Of a stretch of DNA of 64,000 nt, positions 1 to 9,070 are shown in pieces. Position 1 is the first letter of the stretch. Every line of letters starts with the position of its first letter. This DNA comes from CAWJLE01 sp963843645. GTDB taxonomy: Bacteria > Chloroflexota > Anaerolineae > DAOTYC01. The stretch is taken from assembly GCA_963843645.1 (NCBI GenBank), contig CAWJLE010000005.1, forward strand, positions 682,001 through 746,000, in the 5' to 3' direction. A model generated the notes under the pieces. The model worked only from the letters and a program-made list of their open reading frames with translations, did no database searches and was not told where the DNA came from. The position numbers and the translations under genes are program-made.

Positions 1-880
1 TGAACAGGTCCTTAAGAAAGACCGCATTGCCAAGCGACTTGCCCATCTTAACGCCCGTTGATCGTGACCATGTTGTTGAGCAGCCAGTAGCGGGCGAAGG
101 TCTGCCCGGTCGCTGCCTCGCTTTGCGCCAGCTCGCACTCGTTGTGGGGGAATATATTCTCGAGCCCGCCCCCGTGGATGTCGAAGGTGTCACCCAGGTA
201 CTTGGTCGACATGGCGGTGCACTCGGCATGCCAGCCGGGATAGCCCCAACCCCAAGGGCTGTTCCACTGCAGGATGTGGCTCGCCTCGGCTCTCTTCCAC
301 AAGGCGAAATCGGCGGGATCGGTCTTCTCCGGGTTGACCTCGACGCGCGCGCCTTCTTGCAGCTCCTCGACTTTACGACCGGACAGCTTGCCATACTCCG
401 GCCAGGTGGACACGTCGAAATAGACGGAGCCGTTGGACTCGTACGCGTGGCCTTTGGCCAGCAGCGTCTTCACCAGCTCGATTTGCTCGGGGACGTGAGC
501 CGCTCGCGCGCGGTGAGATGTCCGGGCGCAAAACGTTCAAGGCGTCCATGTCCTCGAAGTAGGAGCGCATGTACTTCTCCACCAGCTCCATCGGCTGCAG
601 GCGCTCCAGCGTGGCCCGTCGCAATATCTTGTCCTCGCCGGCGTCGGCGTTGTCGGTCAGGTGGCCCACGTCGGTGATGTTCTGCACGTAGCGCACGCGG
701 TAACCCAGGTAGCGCAGGTAGCGATTGATCACGTCGAAGGACACGTAGACTCTTGGCGTGGCCGATGTGAGCATTATCGTAGACGGTGGGCCCACAGACG
801 TACATGCCGACCAGGCCTTCGTGCAAGGGCTTGAACTCTTCTTTTTGTCTAGTCAGGACGTTATACATTTGCAGGGCCAT
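1..880 (-). CDS. cysS: cysteinyl-tRNA synthetase (3' end outside window; frameshifted)
   Basis: Charges tRNA-Cys. Starting from ATG at 880 behind AAGGAG, the N-terminus reads MALQMYNVLTRQKEEF and the HIGH signature as DNAHIGHAKS. Three frames must be joined: one break lies near 750, one near 505, and one at about 54-56. At the last, an extra G in a GGG run turns N-G-V-K-M-G-K-S into N-G-R-stop; with one base removed the KMSKS loop reads KMGKSLGNAVFLKDLF. The zinc-site region (GWHAECTAMS, HGGGLENIFPHNECE) is intact. The gene overlaps the end of gltX by 20 bp, so it is probably translationally coupled. Conservation on both sides of every break points to sequencing indels rather than a dead gene. 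Confidence 0.9.
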
Positions 881-2348
881 GATTATACTCCTTTTGAATG
901 CGGTGCAGGCAGCGCTCTTTTCCTAGAAGCACCGCCAATACGACCAGACAGGGCCCCTTCAGGGTGCCTGACAGGGCCGCGCGGATGGGGAACATGACCT
1001 CGCGTCCGGCAATGCCGTGCTGGGTTTTGAATCGGTAGCGCAACGACCGCAGGTACTCGTTGACGACATCGTACGTGAACGGTTCTAGGTCTGGCAGGTC
1101 CGCTGCAAAAGCAGTCAGCACGGTCGTGGCAGCTGAAGCCCGCAGCGCCTGTTCTGCTTCGGGTGTCGGATCGAGCTGGTCCTCGAAAATCGGCCGGCCC
1201 AGCTCGACGACGTCGTGCAGGGTAGCCAGCTCGTCGCGGGCGGCGTTGATGAAGGTTTCGCGCCACTCGGTTTCGCTGAGCGCCGTGCCCTCGTGACGGG
1301 AGACGCCGCCATAAGCAGCCCGAAGGTACGGCTCAGTCAGAGCCGCGACGTCGGCCGCCGATCGCCGTTTCAGGTGCTGCTTATTGAACCAGTCCAGCCG
1401 GTCCAGGTCCAGGATCGAAGGGCTGCGTGACAGGCGATCGAGCGAGAACTGCGCGACCAGTTCGTCCGGCGACAGTACCTCAGCCCGCGCAGTACGCGGC
1501 GACCACCCCAGCAGCGCCAGGTAGTTGACCAGCGCCTCGGGCAGATAGCCCATTTCGCGATAGTGACTCAGATTGCTGGAGCCGATCCGTTTGCTCAGTT
1601 TGGAGCGGTCGCTGTTCAGAATGAGCGGAAGGTGCGCGAACTGTGGCGGCTCCCAGCCGAAGGCCTGATACAGCAGAATGTGCCACGGCGTGCTCGGAAT
1701 CCATTCCTCGCCCCGCAGCACGTGCGTAATCTCCATAAAATGGTCATCGATGACGTTGGCCAGGTGATACGTGGGGTACCCATCCGACTTCAGCAGAATC
1801 GCGTCGTCCAGATCGCGGTTGTTGAAGGTCAGGACCCCGCGTAGTGCATCGGTGAATTCAGTCTGCCCTTCGAGCGGGCTCTTGAGTCGAATGACGGGTG
1901 TGACGCCACGGGCTTCCTCTTTGGCTCGGTCGGCCGGGGTCAGATACCGGCAATGGCCGTCGTATCGCGGCGGCTGGCCCCGCGCGATCATCTCTTGGCG
2001 CCGTGTTTCGAGCCGCTCGGGGCTGCAATAGCAAGGATACGCCTTTCCCTGGTCCAGGAGAAATTGAGTCCACTGGTGGTACAAATCGAGACGCTGCGAC
2101 TGGAGATACGGAGCGAAGGCGCCGCCCTTGTCGGGCCCTTCGTCCCAATCCAGGCCCAGCCATCGCAGCCCATCCATCATCTTTTCGAGGGCGCCTTCGG
2201 AGTAACGGGCCACATCCGTATCTTCGACCCGCAGGATAAACTTGCCCTCTTGCGACCGCGCGAGCAGCCAATTGAAGAGGGCAGTGTGAATGTTTCCGAT
2301 GTGAGGATCGCCCGTAGGGCTGGGAGCGAAACGTACGCGAACCGTCAT
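861..2348 (-). CDS. gltX: glutamyl-tRNA synthetase
   Basis: Class I synthetase that charges tRNA-Glu (and tRNA-Gln in organisms using the indirect pathway). 495 aa, the usual length. The N-terminus reads MTVRVRFAPSPTGDPHIGN, so the HIGH motif is HIGN. The KMSKS loop is KLSKRIGSS near residue 255. The C-terminal anticodon-binding region ends with FPIRAALSGTLKGP and LLGKERCLHRI, typical of the family. It lies between the PIN-TRAM gene (17 bp upstream) and cysS (20 bp overlap), forming one minus-strand operon. Intact, in contrast to cysS. Confidence 0.95.
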   Translation of the reverse strand: MTVRVRFAPSPTGDPHIGNIHTALFNWLLARSQEGKFILRVEDTDVARYSEGALEKMMDGLRWLGLDWDEGPDKGGAFAPYLQSQRLDLYHQWTQFLLDQGKAYPCYCSPERLETRRQEMIARGQPPRYDGHCRYLTPADRAKEEARGVTPVIRLKSPLEGQTEFTDALRGVLTFNNRDLDDAILLKSDGYPTYHLANVIDDHFMEITHVLRGEEWIPSTPWHILLYQAFGWEPPQFAHLPLILNSDRSKLSKRIGSSNLSHYREMGYLPEALVNYLALLGWSPRTARAEVLSPDELVAQFSLDRLSRSPSILDLDRLDWFNKQHLKRRSAADVAALTEPYLRAAYGGVSRHEGTALSETEWRETFINAARDELATLHDVVELGRPIFEDQLDPTPEAEQALRASAATTVLTAFAADLPDLEPFTYDVVNEYLRSLRYRFKTQHGIAGREVMFPIRAALSGTLKGPCLVVLAVLLGKERCLHRIQKEYNHGPANV

Positions 2349-2365
2349 ACGGTCTCTGTTTCCCC

Positions 2366-3406
2366 TCAGGATTTGTTTTCAGGCTGCGCGAAAATCATCC
2401 TCCCCGCGGCCGTCTGCAGTACTTTGGTTACAGTCACGTCGAGGCCGCTGTTGATGTAGCGTCGGCCGTTCTCGACGACCACCATGGTGCCGTCGTCAAG
2501 GTAACCAACGCCCTGACCCAGCTCCTTGCCCTCCTGAATCACCCGAACGTGCAGGGACTCCCCAGGCAAAACCACAGCCTTCACGGCGTTTGCCAGCTCG
2601 TTGACGTTGAGCACGACCACGCCCTGCAACTCGGCGACCCGGTTCAGGTTGAAATCGTTTGTAATAATCGGACAGTGCAGGTTCTTAGCCAGCCGGATCA
2701 GCTTATCATCGACCTCGCGGAAATCCTCAACGTCCATATCCGTGATCCGAATGGGCGAAACAGAATCCTTTTGCAGCTTGTTCAACATATCCAGCCCACG
2801 CCGCCCGCGATTGCGTCGCAGCGGGTCAGGCGAGTCCGCAATATGCTGGAGCTCGTTCAGGACGAAGCGCGGGATGAGCATGGTGCCACGGATGAAACCT
2901 GTCTGGCTGATGTCGGCAATACGGCCATCGATGATGACGCTCGTGTCGAGCAGCACAAAATTCTCTTCGCGCGGGGCGCCCTCTCGCGAGAACTGCCCGC
3001 CGATGAGCGTGAACAGGTCCTTTTGCCTCATGACCATGACTGCCGCGCCGACGTAACCAAACAGTAGAGCGCCGATAAATGGGAGCACTTGACCGAGGGG
3101 CGGCGGCAGCAACGACAAAGGCAAGGCCAAAAGGGCAGCAACAATCAGACCGATGACAAGGCCAATAATAGCGGCAAACAACTGGTGGGCGGGCAACTGG
3201 TGAATTTTGTTACGTATCCAGACGTAAGGCTTGATCGTGATCGATGGGGCAATCAGCAGACCTAAGGCGGAGCCGGCCAAAGACAGAACAAGCACGTACC
3301 GTATGTAGGGGGTGTCGGTTCGGCCCGCCAGGAACACGCCCAGTTGCCATCCCCCGACGGCGAAGACAGCCATTCCAAAGATTCGAAGCAGGAATTCTAA
3401 GCTCAT
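2366..3406 (-). CDS. YacL-like membrane PIN-TRAM domain protein
   Basis: Membrane-anchored putative ribonuclease. The N-terminal part carries about four hydrophobic segments (around residues 5-25, 30-55, 75-100, 105-125). A PIN domain follows, starting LLDTSVIIDGRIADI with acidic metal-ligand residues (D-T-S, D-G-R, later ITNDFNLNRVA). A C-terminal TRAM domain covers roughly the last 70 residues (VQEGKELGQGVGYLDDGTMVVVE is in this part). Start chosen at ATG 3406, which has GGAGG eight bases upstream; an in-frame ATG 33 bases earlier has none. It leads the operon with gltX and cysS. The same neighbourhood is known for YacL in other bacteria. Physiological role unknown. Confidence 0.88.
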   Translation of the reverse strand: MSLEFLLRIFGMAVFAVGGWQLGVFLAGRTDTPYIRYVLVLSLAGSALGLLIAPSITIKPYVWIRNKIHQLPAHQLFAAIIGLVIGLIVAALLALPLSLLPPPLGQVLPFIGALLFGYVGAAVMVMRQKDLFTLIGGQFSREGAPREENFVLLDTSVIIDGRIADISQTGFIRGTMLIPRFVLNELQHIADSPDPLRRNRGRRGLDMLNKLQKDSVSPIRITDMDVEDFREVDDKLIRLAKNLHCPIITNDFNLNRVAELQGVVVLNVNELANAVKAVVLPGESLHVRVIQEGKELGQGVGYLDDGTMVVVENGRRYINSGLDVTVTKVLQTAAGRMIFAQPENKS

Positions 3407-3768
3407 TAAGCCTACCTCCGTATTCAGTTTGTAAATCACGCCCTAGACCATGAGCGTCTCCTGTTGTCGGTCTCGAACAGGAACGAGAAAAATGAGGGAA
3501 CGATCCTGCTGACACAACTGCAAGGTCTCATCGGAGCCGGCCGCCTTTGGACAGACTCTCAGAAAAACAAAACGAGTGTACCGTAAAGTACACTCGGAAA
3601 AGGCGAAAATTCTCCGGCTGATAGGCACAGGCCCAATTTGCCGACAATCGTCTGATCGGTACTTACGCAAGAAACAACAAATGAGTGCTATGAAATTTTG
3701 TACCGCTTTGTACTCGCGTCCCGGTCCGGAGACAATAAAAGGAATGAAATACTCCCGACCCTGGTTTT

Positions 3769-3797
3769 ATATTAGCACATTGCGAGTCAAAAGTCAA
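3769..3797 (-). promoter_or_regulatory. sigma70-type promoter for PIN-TRAM/gltX/cysS operon
   Basis: On the minus strand TTGACT (3797-3792) is followed after 17 bases by TAATAT (3774-3769). The start site would be near 3762, leaving a leader of about 355 nt that contains the GTAC repeats. Confidence 0.5.
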
Positions 3798-3820
3798 AGG
3801 ATTTGACGTGTTGTGGAGAA

Positions 3821-3838
3821 AACGTTCGGCCGAACGTT
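3821..3838. promoter_or_regulatory. 18-bp perfect palindrome, candidate operator
   Basis: AACGTTCGGCCGAACGTT is its own reverse complement. It lies between the -35 boxes of the two divergent promoters (3797 minus, 3879 plus), where a dimeric repressor or MerR/TetR-type regulator could control both sides. A shorter inverted repeat, GCGCGT...ACGCGC, follows at 3851-3868. Confidence 0.5.
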
Positions 3839-3878
3839 CCATTGCAGGTAGCGCGTGCGCTAACGCGCAGTCGTTCAA

Positions 3879-3907
3879 TTGACAGATTCTAGAGAAAAAT
3901 ATACAAT
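3879..3907 (+). promoter_or_regulatory. strong sigma70 promoter for radical SAM gene
   Basis: A consensus TTGACA (3879-3884), a 17-bp spacer and TACAAT (3902-3907) lie 47 bp upstream of the chosen start codon. Confidence 0.7.
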
Positions 3908-3953
3908 TCTGTAGAAACAGCTACCAGAATGCCATGTGTTAGGAGGCTTTTCC

Positions 3954-5042
3954 TTGACTGCATCCGGTTTCGTGCCCCGTGTCGTTGCCTGGGAAATCAC
4001 TCGCCAGTGCAATCTTAACTGCCGCCACTGCCGCGCCTCGGCTGAGGATATCCAGTATTTGGGCGAGCTGACCACGGAGGAATGCTTCACCCAGGTCGAT
4101 GAATTGGTCAAGCTCGGCACCGCCACGCTGATCCTCACCGGCGGCGAGCCTTTGATGCGTGCTGATGCGTTCGATATCGCGACGTACGCAAACGGCCGCG
4201 GTTTGCACACAGTGATGGCAGTGAACGGGACGTTGCTTACGCCGGAGGTAGCTCAGCGCATGAAAGAATCGGGCATCCGGCGCATCAGCGTCAGCCTGGA
4301 CTTCCCAACTGCGGAGGGCCACGATCTCTTTCGCGGCGAGGCCGGCGCTTTCGACGGTGCCCTGGCGGGCATCCGGACTGCCCGTGAGGCCGGCATCGAA
4401 ATTCAGATCAACACAACCATTACGCGTCTCAACGTAGCCCATCTGGACGGGATGCTGGCCCTGGCTCTGAAGGTTGGCGCCGTGGCCTTCCACCCGTTCC
4501 TGCTGGTTCCAACCGGCCGCGGCAAGGCCATGGCGGATCAGGAGCTCTCGCCCGAGGATTACGAGCGCACGCTGCACTGGATTTACGATCGGCAGCGCGA
4601 GCTGGAGGGTCGTATATTTTTCAAGCCGACAGACGCGCCGCACTACTTCCGTGTCTTGCGCCAGCGTGGCTGCGAAGATGCTGGACCGCATGGTGGGCAC
4701 AGGGGTCACGGCGGGCACGGTCACCCCGGCGGCATGTCGACGCTGAGCCGGGGTTGTCTGGCCGGCATCGGCTTCATGTTCATCTCCCACGTCGGCGACG
4801 TCCAGGGCTGTGGGTATCTGTCGGTCGTCGCCGGCAACGTCCGGCAGCAGCCGCTGTCCACGATCTGGCATGAGTCGCCGCTGTTCAACGACCTGCGCCG
4901 TTTTGACGAACTGAAGGGCAAGTGCGGCCTGTGCGAATACCGGCGCATTTGTGGAGGCTGTCGGGCGCGCGCGTACGAAGCCACCGGTGACTACATGGCT
5001 GAGGAGCCCTACTGCGTCTACCAGCCTCGTCGGGCGGAATAG
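3954..5042 (+). CDS. radical SAM/SPASM protein, AhbC/AhbD/NirJ-like
   Basis: Probable radical SAM enzyme of the heme/heme-d1 type. The cluster motif is CNLNCRHC (CxxxCxxC) near residue 20, with GGEPL about 45 residues later. The C-terminus has a SPASM-type cysteine set, including CGLCEYRRICGGC. A central APHYFRVL stretch resembles AhbC/AhbD/NirJ proteins. A histidine/glycine-rich insert (HGGHRGHGGHGHPGG) before the SPASM domain could bind metal. Start: TTG at 3954, seven bases after AGGAGG; the longer GTG-initiated frame at 3936 overlaps that Shine-Dalgarno. The exact substrate cannot be told from sequence. No other heme genes lie in the window. Confidence 0.8.
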   Translation: MTASGFVPRVVAWEITRQCNLNCRHCRASAEDIQYLGELTTEECFTQVDELVKLGTATLILTGGEPLMRADAFDIATYANGRGLHTVMAVNGTLLTPEVAQRMKESGIRRISVSLDFPTAEGHDLFRGEAGAFDGALAGIRTAREAGIEIQINTTITRLNVAHLDGMLALALKVGAVAFHPFLLVPTGRGKAMADQELSPEDYERTLHWIYDRQRELEGRIFFKPTDAPHYFRVLRQRGCEDAGPHGGHRGHGGHGHPGGMSTLSRGCLAGIGFMFISHVGDVQGCGYLSVVAGNVRQQPLSTIWHESPLFNDLRRFDELKGKCGLCEYRRICGGCRARAYEATGDYMAEEPYCVYQPRRAE

Positions 5043-5182
5043 TGCGTGATGCGTGACGCGCAGTCTGTGATGCGCAGGGTCTGAAGCGGATTCCGTAATG
5101 CGGAATCGAGATGGATTGGGCAGCCTGGATTACCCATCACGCGTTACGCATTGCGGATCAAGCACCACCGGGAGTGGCAGCT

Positions 5183-5842
5183 ATGGAAGAATCGTCGAAA
5201 GAAAAGAAGTGGCTCAGCCTGGGCGAGGCGAGCAAGCTTCTGGGTATCCACCCGGTGACTCTGCGCATCTGGGCAGACTCTGGCAAGATGCCTTACACCC
5301 GTACCCCCGGCGGGCATCGTCGGTTCGCGGAAGAAGATATTCTGGCCTTTTACGAGAGCAGCCAGGACCGAGCTGACGCAAATGACCTGGACCTGTTGGT
5401 CCAGAGCGCGCTGGGTCGGACGCGGTGGGAGCTGAACCGGCAGGGGCTTGTGGGTCAGGGTTGGTATCCCGCGTTCGACCAGATGGGGCGCTTCCACGAG
5501 CAGGAATTGGGGCGCCGGTTGCTGAGCGTGCTCGTCCAGTACGTGGCCCGGTCGGGCGGCAGCCATGCGGCCGAAAAGAAGAGCCTGGATGAGGGCCGGG
5601 CCCTGGGCGGACGGATGGGCGCCGCTACTGCACAGGTCGGCTTGTCGCTGGCGGAGACCGTGCGCGCCTACCTCCTTTTCCAGAGCTCCGTCGTCGACGC
5701 TGTCGTCCCGGCGCTCAGCCGGCCCGGCCGCATCGACGAACGTGACTTACAGCTCTACGCTCGTGCCAAGAACTTCATGCAGGAAGTCCTGTTCGCCCTG
5801 CTGGATGCATATCAGACAGGCGTTCGAGGTGCTGGCGGGTGA
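5183..5842 (+). CDS. MerR-like HTH regulator with C-terminal ligand/sensor domain
   Basis: The first ~65 residues are a MerR/excisionase-type winged helix: LSLGEASKLLGIHPVTLRIW, then a wing with RTPGGHRRF. The remaining ~150 residues are mostly helical (LGRRLLSVLVQYVARSG, LSLAETVRAYLLFQSS) and resemble the helical C-terminal sensor region seen after such HTH domains in Chloroflexota and Actinobacteria. Start at ATG 5183; the frame is open upstream, but GGGAG precedes this ATG. It follows the radical SAM gene on the same strand and could regulate it, possibly through the palindrome at 3821; that is inference. Ends 11 bp from the convergent beta-helix gene. Confidence 0.75.
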   Translation: MEESSKEKKWLSLGEASKLLGIHPVTLRIWADSGKMPYTRTPGGHRRFAEEDILAFYESSQDRADANDLDLLVQSALGRTRWELNRQGLVGQGWYPAFDQMGRFHEQELGRRLLSVLVQYVARSGGSHAAEKKSLDEGRALGGRMGAATAQVGLSLAETVRAYLLFQSSVVDAVVPALSRPGRIDERDLQLYARAKNFMQEVLFALLDAYQTGVRGAGG

Positions 5843-5853
5843 TGGCGAACCGA

Positions 5854-7278
5854 TTACTGACCCTGTGATGTGGGATTTGCGCCTGGCAGAGTCGAGGTGA
5901 TGACGCCGGCGTACTCGTAGGCACCGGCATCGTAGCGGCCGTTCTCTGGCCGCACGGTGCCGTCGTGATCGTCCACCTGGATGCCCGCGGGCAGCATGCT
6001 CGTGCCGGCGCCGATGGCCGGGCTGCTGGCCTGCAAGTGGAAGTCCGCGACTTGTGGATCGATGGACGGATTAACGAACCGAGGATCCTGAAAGACGTAA
6101 TCATCCCCGAAGGGTGACATGGAGTCCTGCAGGATGGACCCGAACCAGACGTTGCTTCGCATGTCCAATCGGTAGGGGTCCGAGTCGGGGAACAGGGTGA
6201 TTCTCTTGCCTGCCCGGGCATACGCGATATTGTTCAGGACGTGCAGGTTCTTTATGGCGGTCACCTTCGTATCGAAGCCCACGATCTCACCCTGTACGTC
6301 TTGGGGTGCGAACAGGGGGTCCGAGCCGTTCTGGTAGCACGTGTTGCCGACGATCCACACGTTCTGGCTGCCCAATGGCGCGATGCACACGCCGCCGTTG
6401 TCGAAGATGACGTTGTTCTCGATCAGAAGAGGGGGCAAGTCGCCGCCTCTGTCGGTGATGATGCCGTGACCTTCCGAATGGTCTGGGTCATTGTCGACAT
6501 CTCCGCCTGTGCCGTCGTAGTTGTGGTAAATCGTATTGCGCCGGATGATCGTGTGGAACTGATTGTAATTGGAGTCAAAGAGATACGGATCGGAGTTGGG
6601 CTGCAGAGTGATTCCGCTGCCCCATCCTTCTCCCGGTGAGGTCGCCGGAGTGCCGTTCAGATGGTACCCGTTGTTACGGATCGTATTATCCTCGATAGTC
6701 AGATAATCGCAGCAATCCTTCGCGGTTCCGGACGCGTGGCCGGACGATGCAATTCCCGCGCTTAAGTTGTTCTCGAATACGTTGTGACTGATCACGATGT
6801 GGTGGCCGGGCGCCTGGCAGTTAAACCCTTGATGAAAGCCTCTCACAGTGAGCCCTTCGAAAACCAGATAGCTCTTCGCCGGGACGAAGACACCGTTCTG
6901 CTCGGTTGCATCGTTGCCACGCACGACGACTTGTTCTCCGGGGTAGGCCTTGAAGGTAATATACGCCCCCGGCTCGCCAGAACGGGCTGCCAGGAGCTGC
7001 TCGCGGTATTCTCCGCCCCTGATCAAGAGCGTATCTCCGGGCTGCAGCTCGAGCGCTGCCTTCGAAAGCGTCCTCCATGGCCGATCGATGGTGCCCGGAT
7101 TCAAATCATCGCCGTCAGGCGCTACGTAATAGGAAGTCTCGGCCGCCTCGCCCATAGGCGGCTGAGTTTGTGGAACGAACGTCGTGACCAGGATCGAGAG
7201 CAGCAGCGAGAAAGCGACAAGCAGGAGGACCCGACCGGGCGGTGCGAAGAGCCGAATGCCACGCGTCGTATTCGACAT
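5854..7278 (-). CDS. secreted parallel beta-helix protein, paralogue 1
   Basis: About 474 aa. An N-terminal hydrophobic segment (VLLLVAFSLLLSILVTTF) acts as signal peptide or anchor. A DUF1565-type opening follows (TYYVAPDGDDLNPGT is the pattern in this family; here YYVAPDGDDLNPGTIDRPW), then beta-helix rungs with HNYDGTGGD, IENNVIFDNGG and VLNNIAYARAG. Such right-handed beta-helix proteins often bind or cleave polysaccharide; no catalytic set can be assigned. Start at ATG 7278, which has AGGAGA upstream. First of three tandem paralogues next to the EPS locus. Confidence 0.85.
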   Translation of the reverse strand: MSNTTRGIRLFAPPGRVLLLVAFSLLLSILVTTFVPQTQPPMGEAAETSYYVAPDGDDLNPGTIDRPWRTLSKAALELQPGDTLLIRGGEYREQLLAARSGEPGAYITFKAYPGEQVVVRGNDATEQNGVFVPAKSYLVFEGLTVRGFHQGFNCQAPGHHIVISHNVFENNLSAGIASSGHASGTAKDCCDYLTIEDNTIRNNGYHLNGTPATSPGEGWGSGITLQPNSDPYLFDSNYNQFHTIIRRNTIYHNYDGTGGDVDNDPDHSEGHGIITDRGGDLPPLLIENNVIFDNGGVCIAPLGSQNVWIVGNTCYQNGSDPLFAPQDVQGEIVGFDTKVTAIKNLHVLNNIAYARAGKRITLFPDSDPYRLDMRSNVWFGSILQDSMSPFGDDYVFQDPRFVNPSIDPQVADFHLQASSPAIGAGTSMLPAGIQVDDHDGTVRPENGRYDAGAYEYAGVITSTLPGANPTSQGQ

Positions 7279-7338
7279 GAATCCCTCTCCTTCTGGGGTG
7301 CTCTCTTGCCAGAGTGAGTCCTCAAGTTCCAAGCGCGA

Positions 7339-8844
7339 CTACCATTGGCACGTACTGGCCCTGGAGGGTAACACGTAGGGCAGCCAAACGAAAAAGTTGG
7401 CCGCTATGGGTGCAGGCGCCTCCTGCGTGGCTGTGCTTTCGAACGCGCCGATGTCATAACCCGCTCCTTGTGGGCGGCTCGTGCCGTCCCGGTCGAGAAG
7501 CTGCAAGGTCAGTTGCATCCCCGGCCACGTGAAGTCACTGGTCCCGGTGTCTATGGCCTGGCTACGCGCCAACAGGTGAAAATCGGCCCCGGCAGGATTG
7601 ACGAACATCGGATCTCCACAGACGGGATTCTCTCCATACGGGCAGGAGTAGGGGTCGGAAGGCGGATTCCCAAACCAGAGGTTGTTGCGCATCTCCAGTT
7701 GCTTGGAATCGTCCGCATCGCTGTCCGGGAAATGGGTGATCCGCTGGCCGTCCAGAGCATAAGCGATGTTGTTGAGCACGTGGAGGTTGATGGCAGGCAC
7801 ACTGTCTGTCTCGTAGGCCCCTATCTCGGCCTTGTCTTCTGGATTCAGCCAGAGAGCGTCGGTGCTGTTCTTGTAGCACGTATTGCCCACGATCCAGATG
7901 TTCTGGGTGCCTAGCGCGCATACGCACTTGCCCCCATTGTCGTAGATGACGTTGTTTTCGATCAGGATGGGCGGCAAGTGTGCGCCGGCCCGGTCCAGAA
8001 TAATGCCGTGTCCCTCCGTGTGGTCGGCGTTGTTGTCGGAATCTCCCCCGGTCCCGTCGTAGTTGTGGTAGATCGTGTTGCGGCTGATGACCGTGTGGAA
8101 CCTTTCAGCGTTGCTGTCGTACCAGTAAGGATTCGATTGAGGATGGATCGATATGCCGCTGGACCAGCCTTCGTCCGTTCCGGTGGCGGGCTTGCCGGTG
8201 TCGTAGCGGTAGCCGTTGTAGCGCACGTTGTTACCCTCGATCGTCAGATAATCGCATCCATTCTTGGAACCTGACGAGGCGCCCGACGAGAGGATGCCGG
8301 CCTCCGAATTGTACTCCAGGGTGTTGTTCTCGAGGGTGATGTGGTGCCCCGGAGCCTTGCAGCTGACGCCCGTGTGGAAACCCCGGATAGTCAGTCCTTC
8401 AATTCGGATATAGCTTGCGCCCTGGATGTGGATGCCTTCCCAGGGATACTCGCCGGTGGTGGGGTAACTGCCCTGGAGGGTGACTCCTCCCGGATTCTCA
8501 GCTTTGAGAATGGTATTCTGGCTGGCTGTGCCGGATGGGGGACTGATCGGGCTTGCTTTCTTGCTGACGTTGTACACTCCGCTTCGAATGATGACGGTGT
8601 CACCGCCGCTCATCGTACTGGTCGCGTGCTGGAGGGTGAGCCACGGTTTGCTGGAAGTTCCCGGATTCGAATCGCTCCCGTTTGTGGCAACGTAGTAGGT
8701 GGTTCCGGCTGCCTGGACTCCAGGTACTGCTTTGGGCTGCAGTGTTAATATGGTCACGAGGGTCATCAACACTGCGACTGCGCTGAGTCGCAGCAGGCCC
8801 AATTTGAATCGCCTGACTGGTGAAGTCGGGGCATTGAACGACAT
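7339..8844 (-). CDS. secreted parallel beta-helix protein, paralogue 2
   Basis: 501 aa, with a signal peptide (LLRLSAVAVLMTLVTILTL, then cleavage-like PGVQA). It then shows the same order of motifs as its neighbours: YYVATNGSDSNPGTSSKPW, HNYDGTGGDSDNNADHTEG, IENNVIYDNGG, VLNNIAYALDG, and a C-terminal YDIGAFE. ATG 8844 has AGGAGA upstream and its own promoter near 8959-8987. Probably a surface or extracellular polysaccharide-binding or -modifying protein; function not proven. Confidence 0.85.
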   Translation of the reverse strand: MSFNAPTSPVRRFKLGLLRLSAVAVLMTLVTILTLQPKAVPGVQAAGTTYYVATNGSDSNPGTSSKPWLTLQHATSTMSGGDTVIIRSGVYNVSKKASPISPPSGTASQNTILKAENPGGVTLQGSYPTTGEYPWEGIHIQGASYIRIEGLTIRGFHTGVSCKAPGHHITLENNTLEYNSEAGILSSGASSGSKNGCDYLTIEGNNVRYNGYRYDTGKPATGTDEGWSSGISIHPQSNPYWYDSNAERFHTVISRNTIYHNYDGTGGDSDNNADHTEGHGIILDRAGAHLPPILIENNVIYDNGGKCVCALGTQNIWIVGNTCYKNSTDALWLNPEDKAEIGAYETDSVPAINLHVLNNIAYALDGQRITHFPDSDADDSKQLEMRNNLWFGNPPSDPYSCPYGENPVCGDPMFVNPAGADFHLLARSQAIDTGTSDFTWPGMQLTLQLLDRDGTSRPQGAGYDIGAFESTATQEAPAPIAANFFVWLPYVLPSRASTCQW

Positions 8845-8958
8845 GGGCGGTCTCCTGGCACGTTGTCACCCGGCCCGGTGTCGCCGGTGGGCCGGTCGAT
8901 TCGCTTCGCCGAAAGGGGCAGGCGCATGGCAGAATCGTTGGGGTCACAGATGCGGGTT

Positions 8959-8987
8959 AGTATACTGCGGCCTCTCGACAGGGGCAA
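8959..8987 (-). promoter_or_regulatory. promoter for beta-helix paralogue 2
   Basis: Minus strand TTGCCC (8987-8982), 17-bp spacer, TATACT (8964-8959), about 115 bp upstream of ATG 8844. Confidence 0.45.
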
Positions 8988-9070
8988 ATTCCGAAGGGAG
9001 GGCAAACGAAGACGCAGACGCGGTCGCAACTGTCAGAAATGGCCGGCCTGGTACGTTGAAATGCGTGCTG

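Larger units (their letters stand above)
3407..3953. other. regulatory intergenic region between divergent operons
   Basis: About 550 bp with no convincing gene and lower GC than its flanks. It holds divergent sigma70-type promoters, an 18-bp palindrome between them, and two GTACCG-N4-GTAC sites (3578-3591 and 3700-3713) in what would be the leader of the PIN-TRAM operon. The first of these sits in a perfect 9-bp inverted repeat (CGAGTGTAC, 3573-3581; GTACACTCG, 3588-3596). Confidence 0.6.

Noticed and set aside
3821..3838. LexA/SOS box
   Set aside because: The palindrome contains GAACGTTC without the four-base gap of GAAC-N4-GTTC boxes, and neighbouring genes are not SOS genes.
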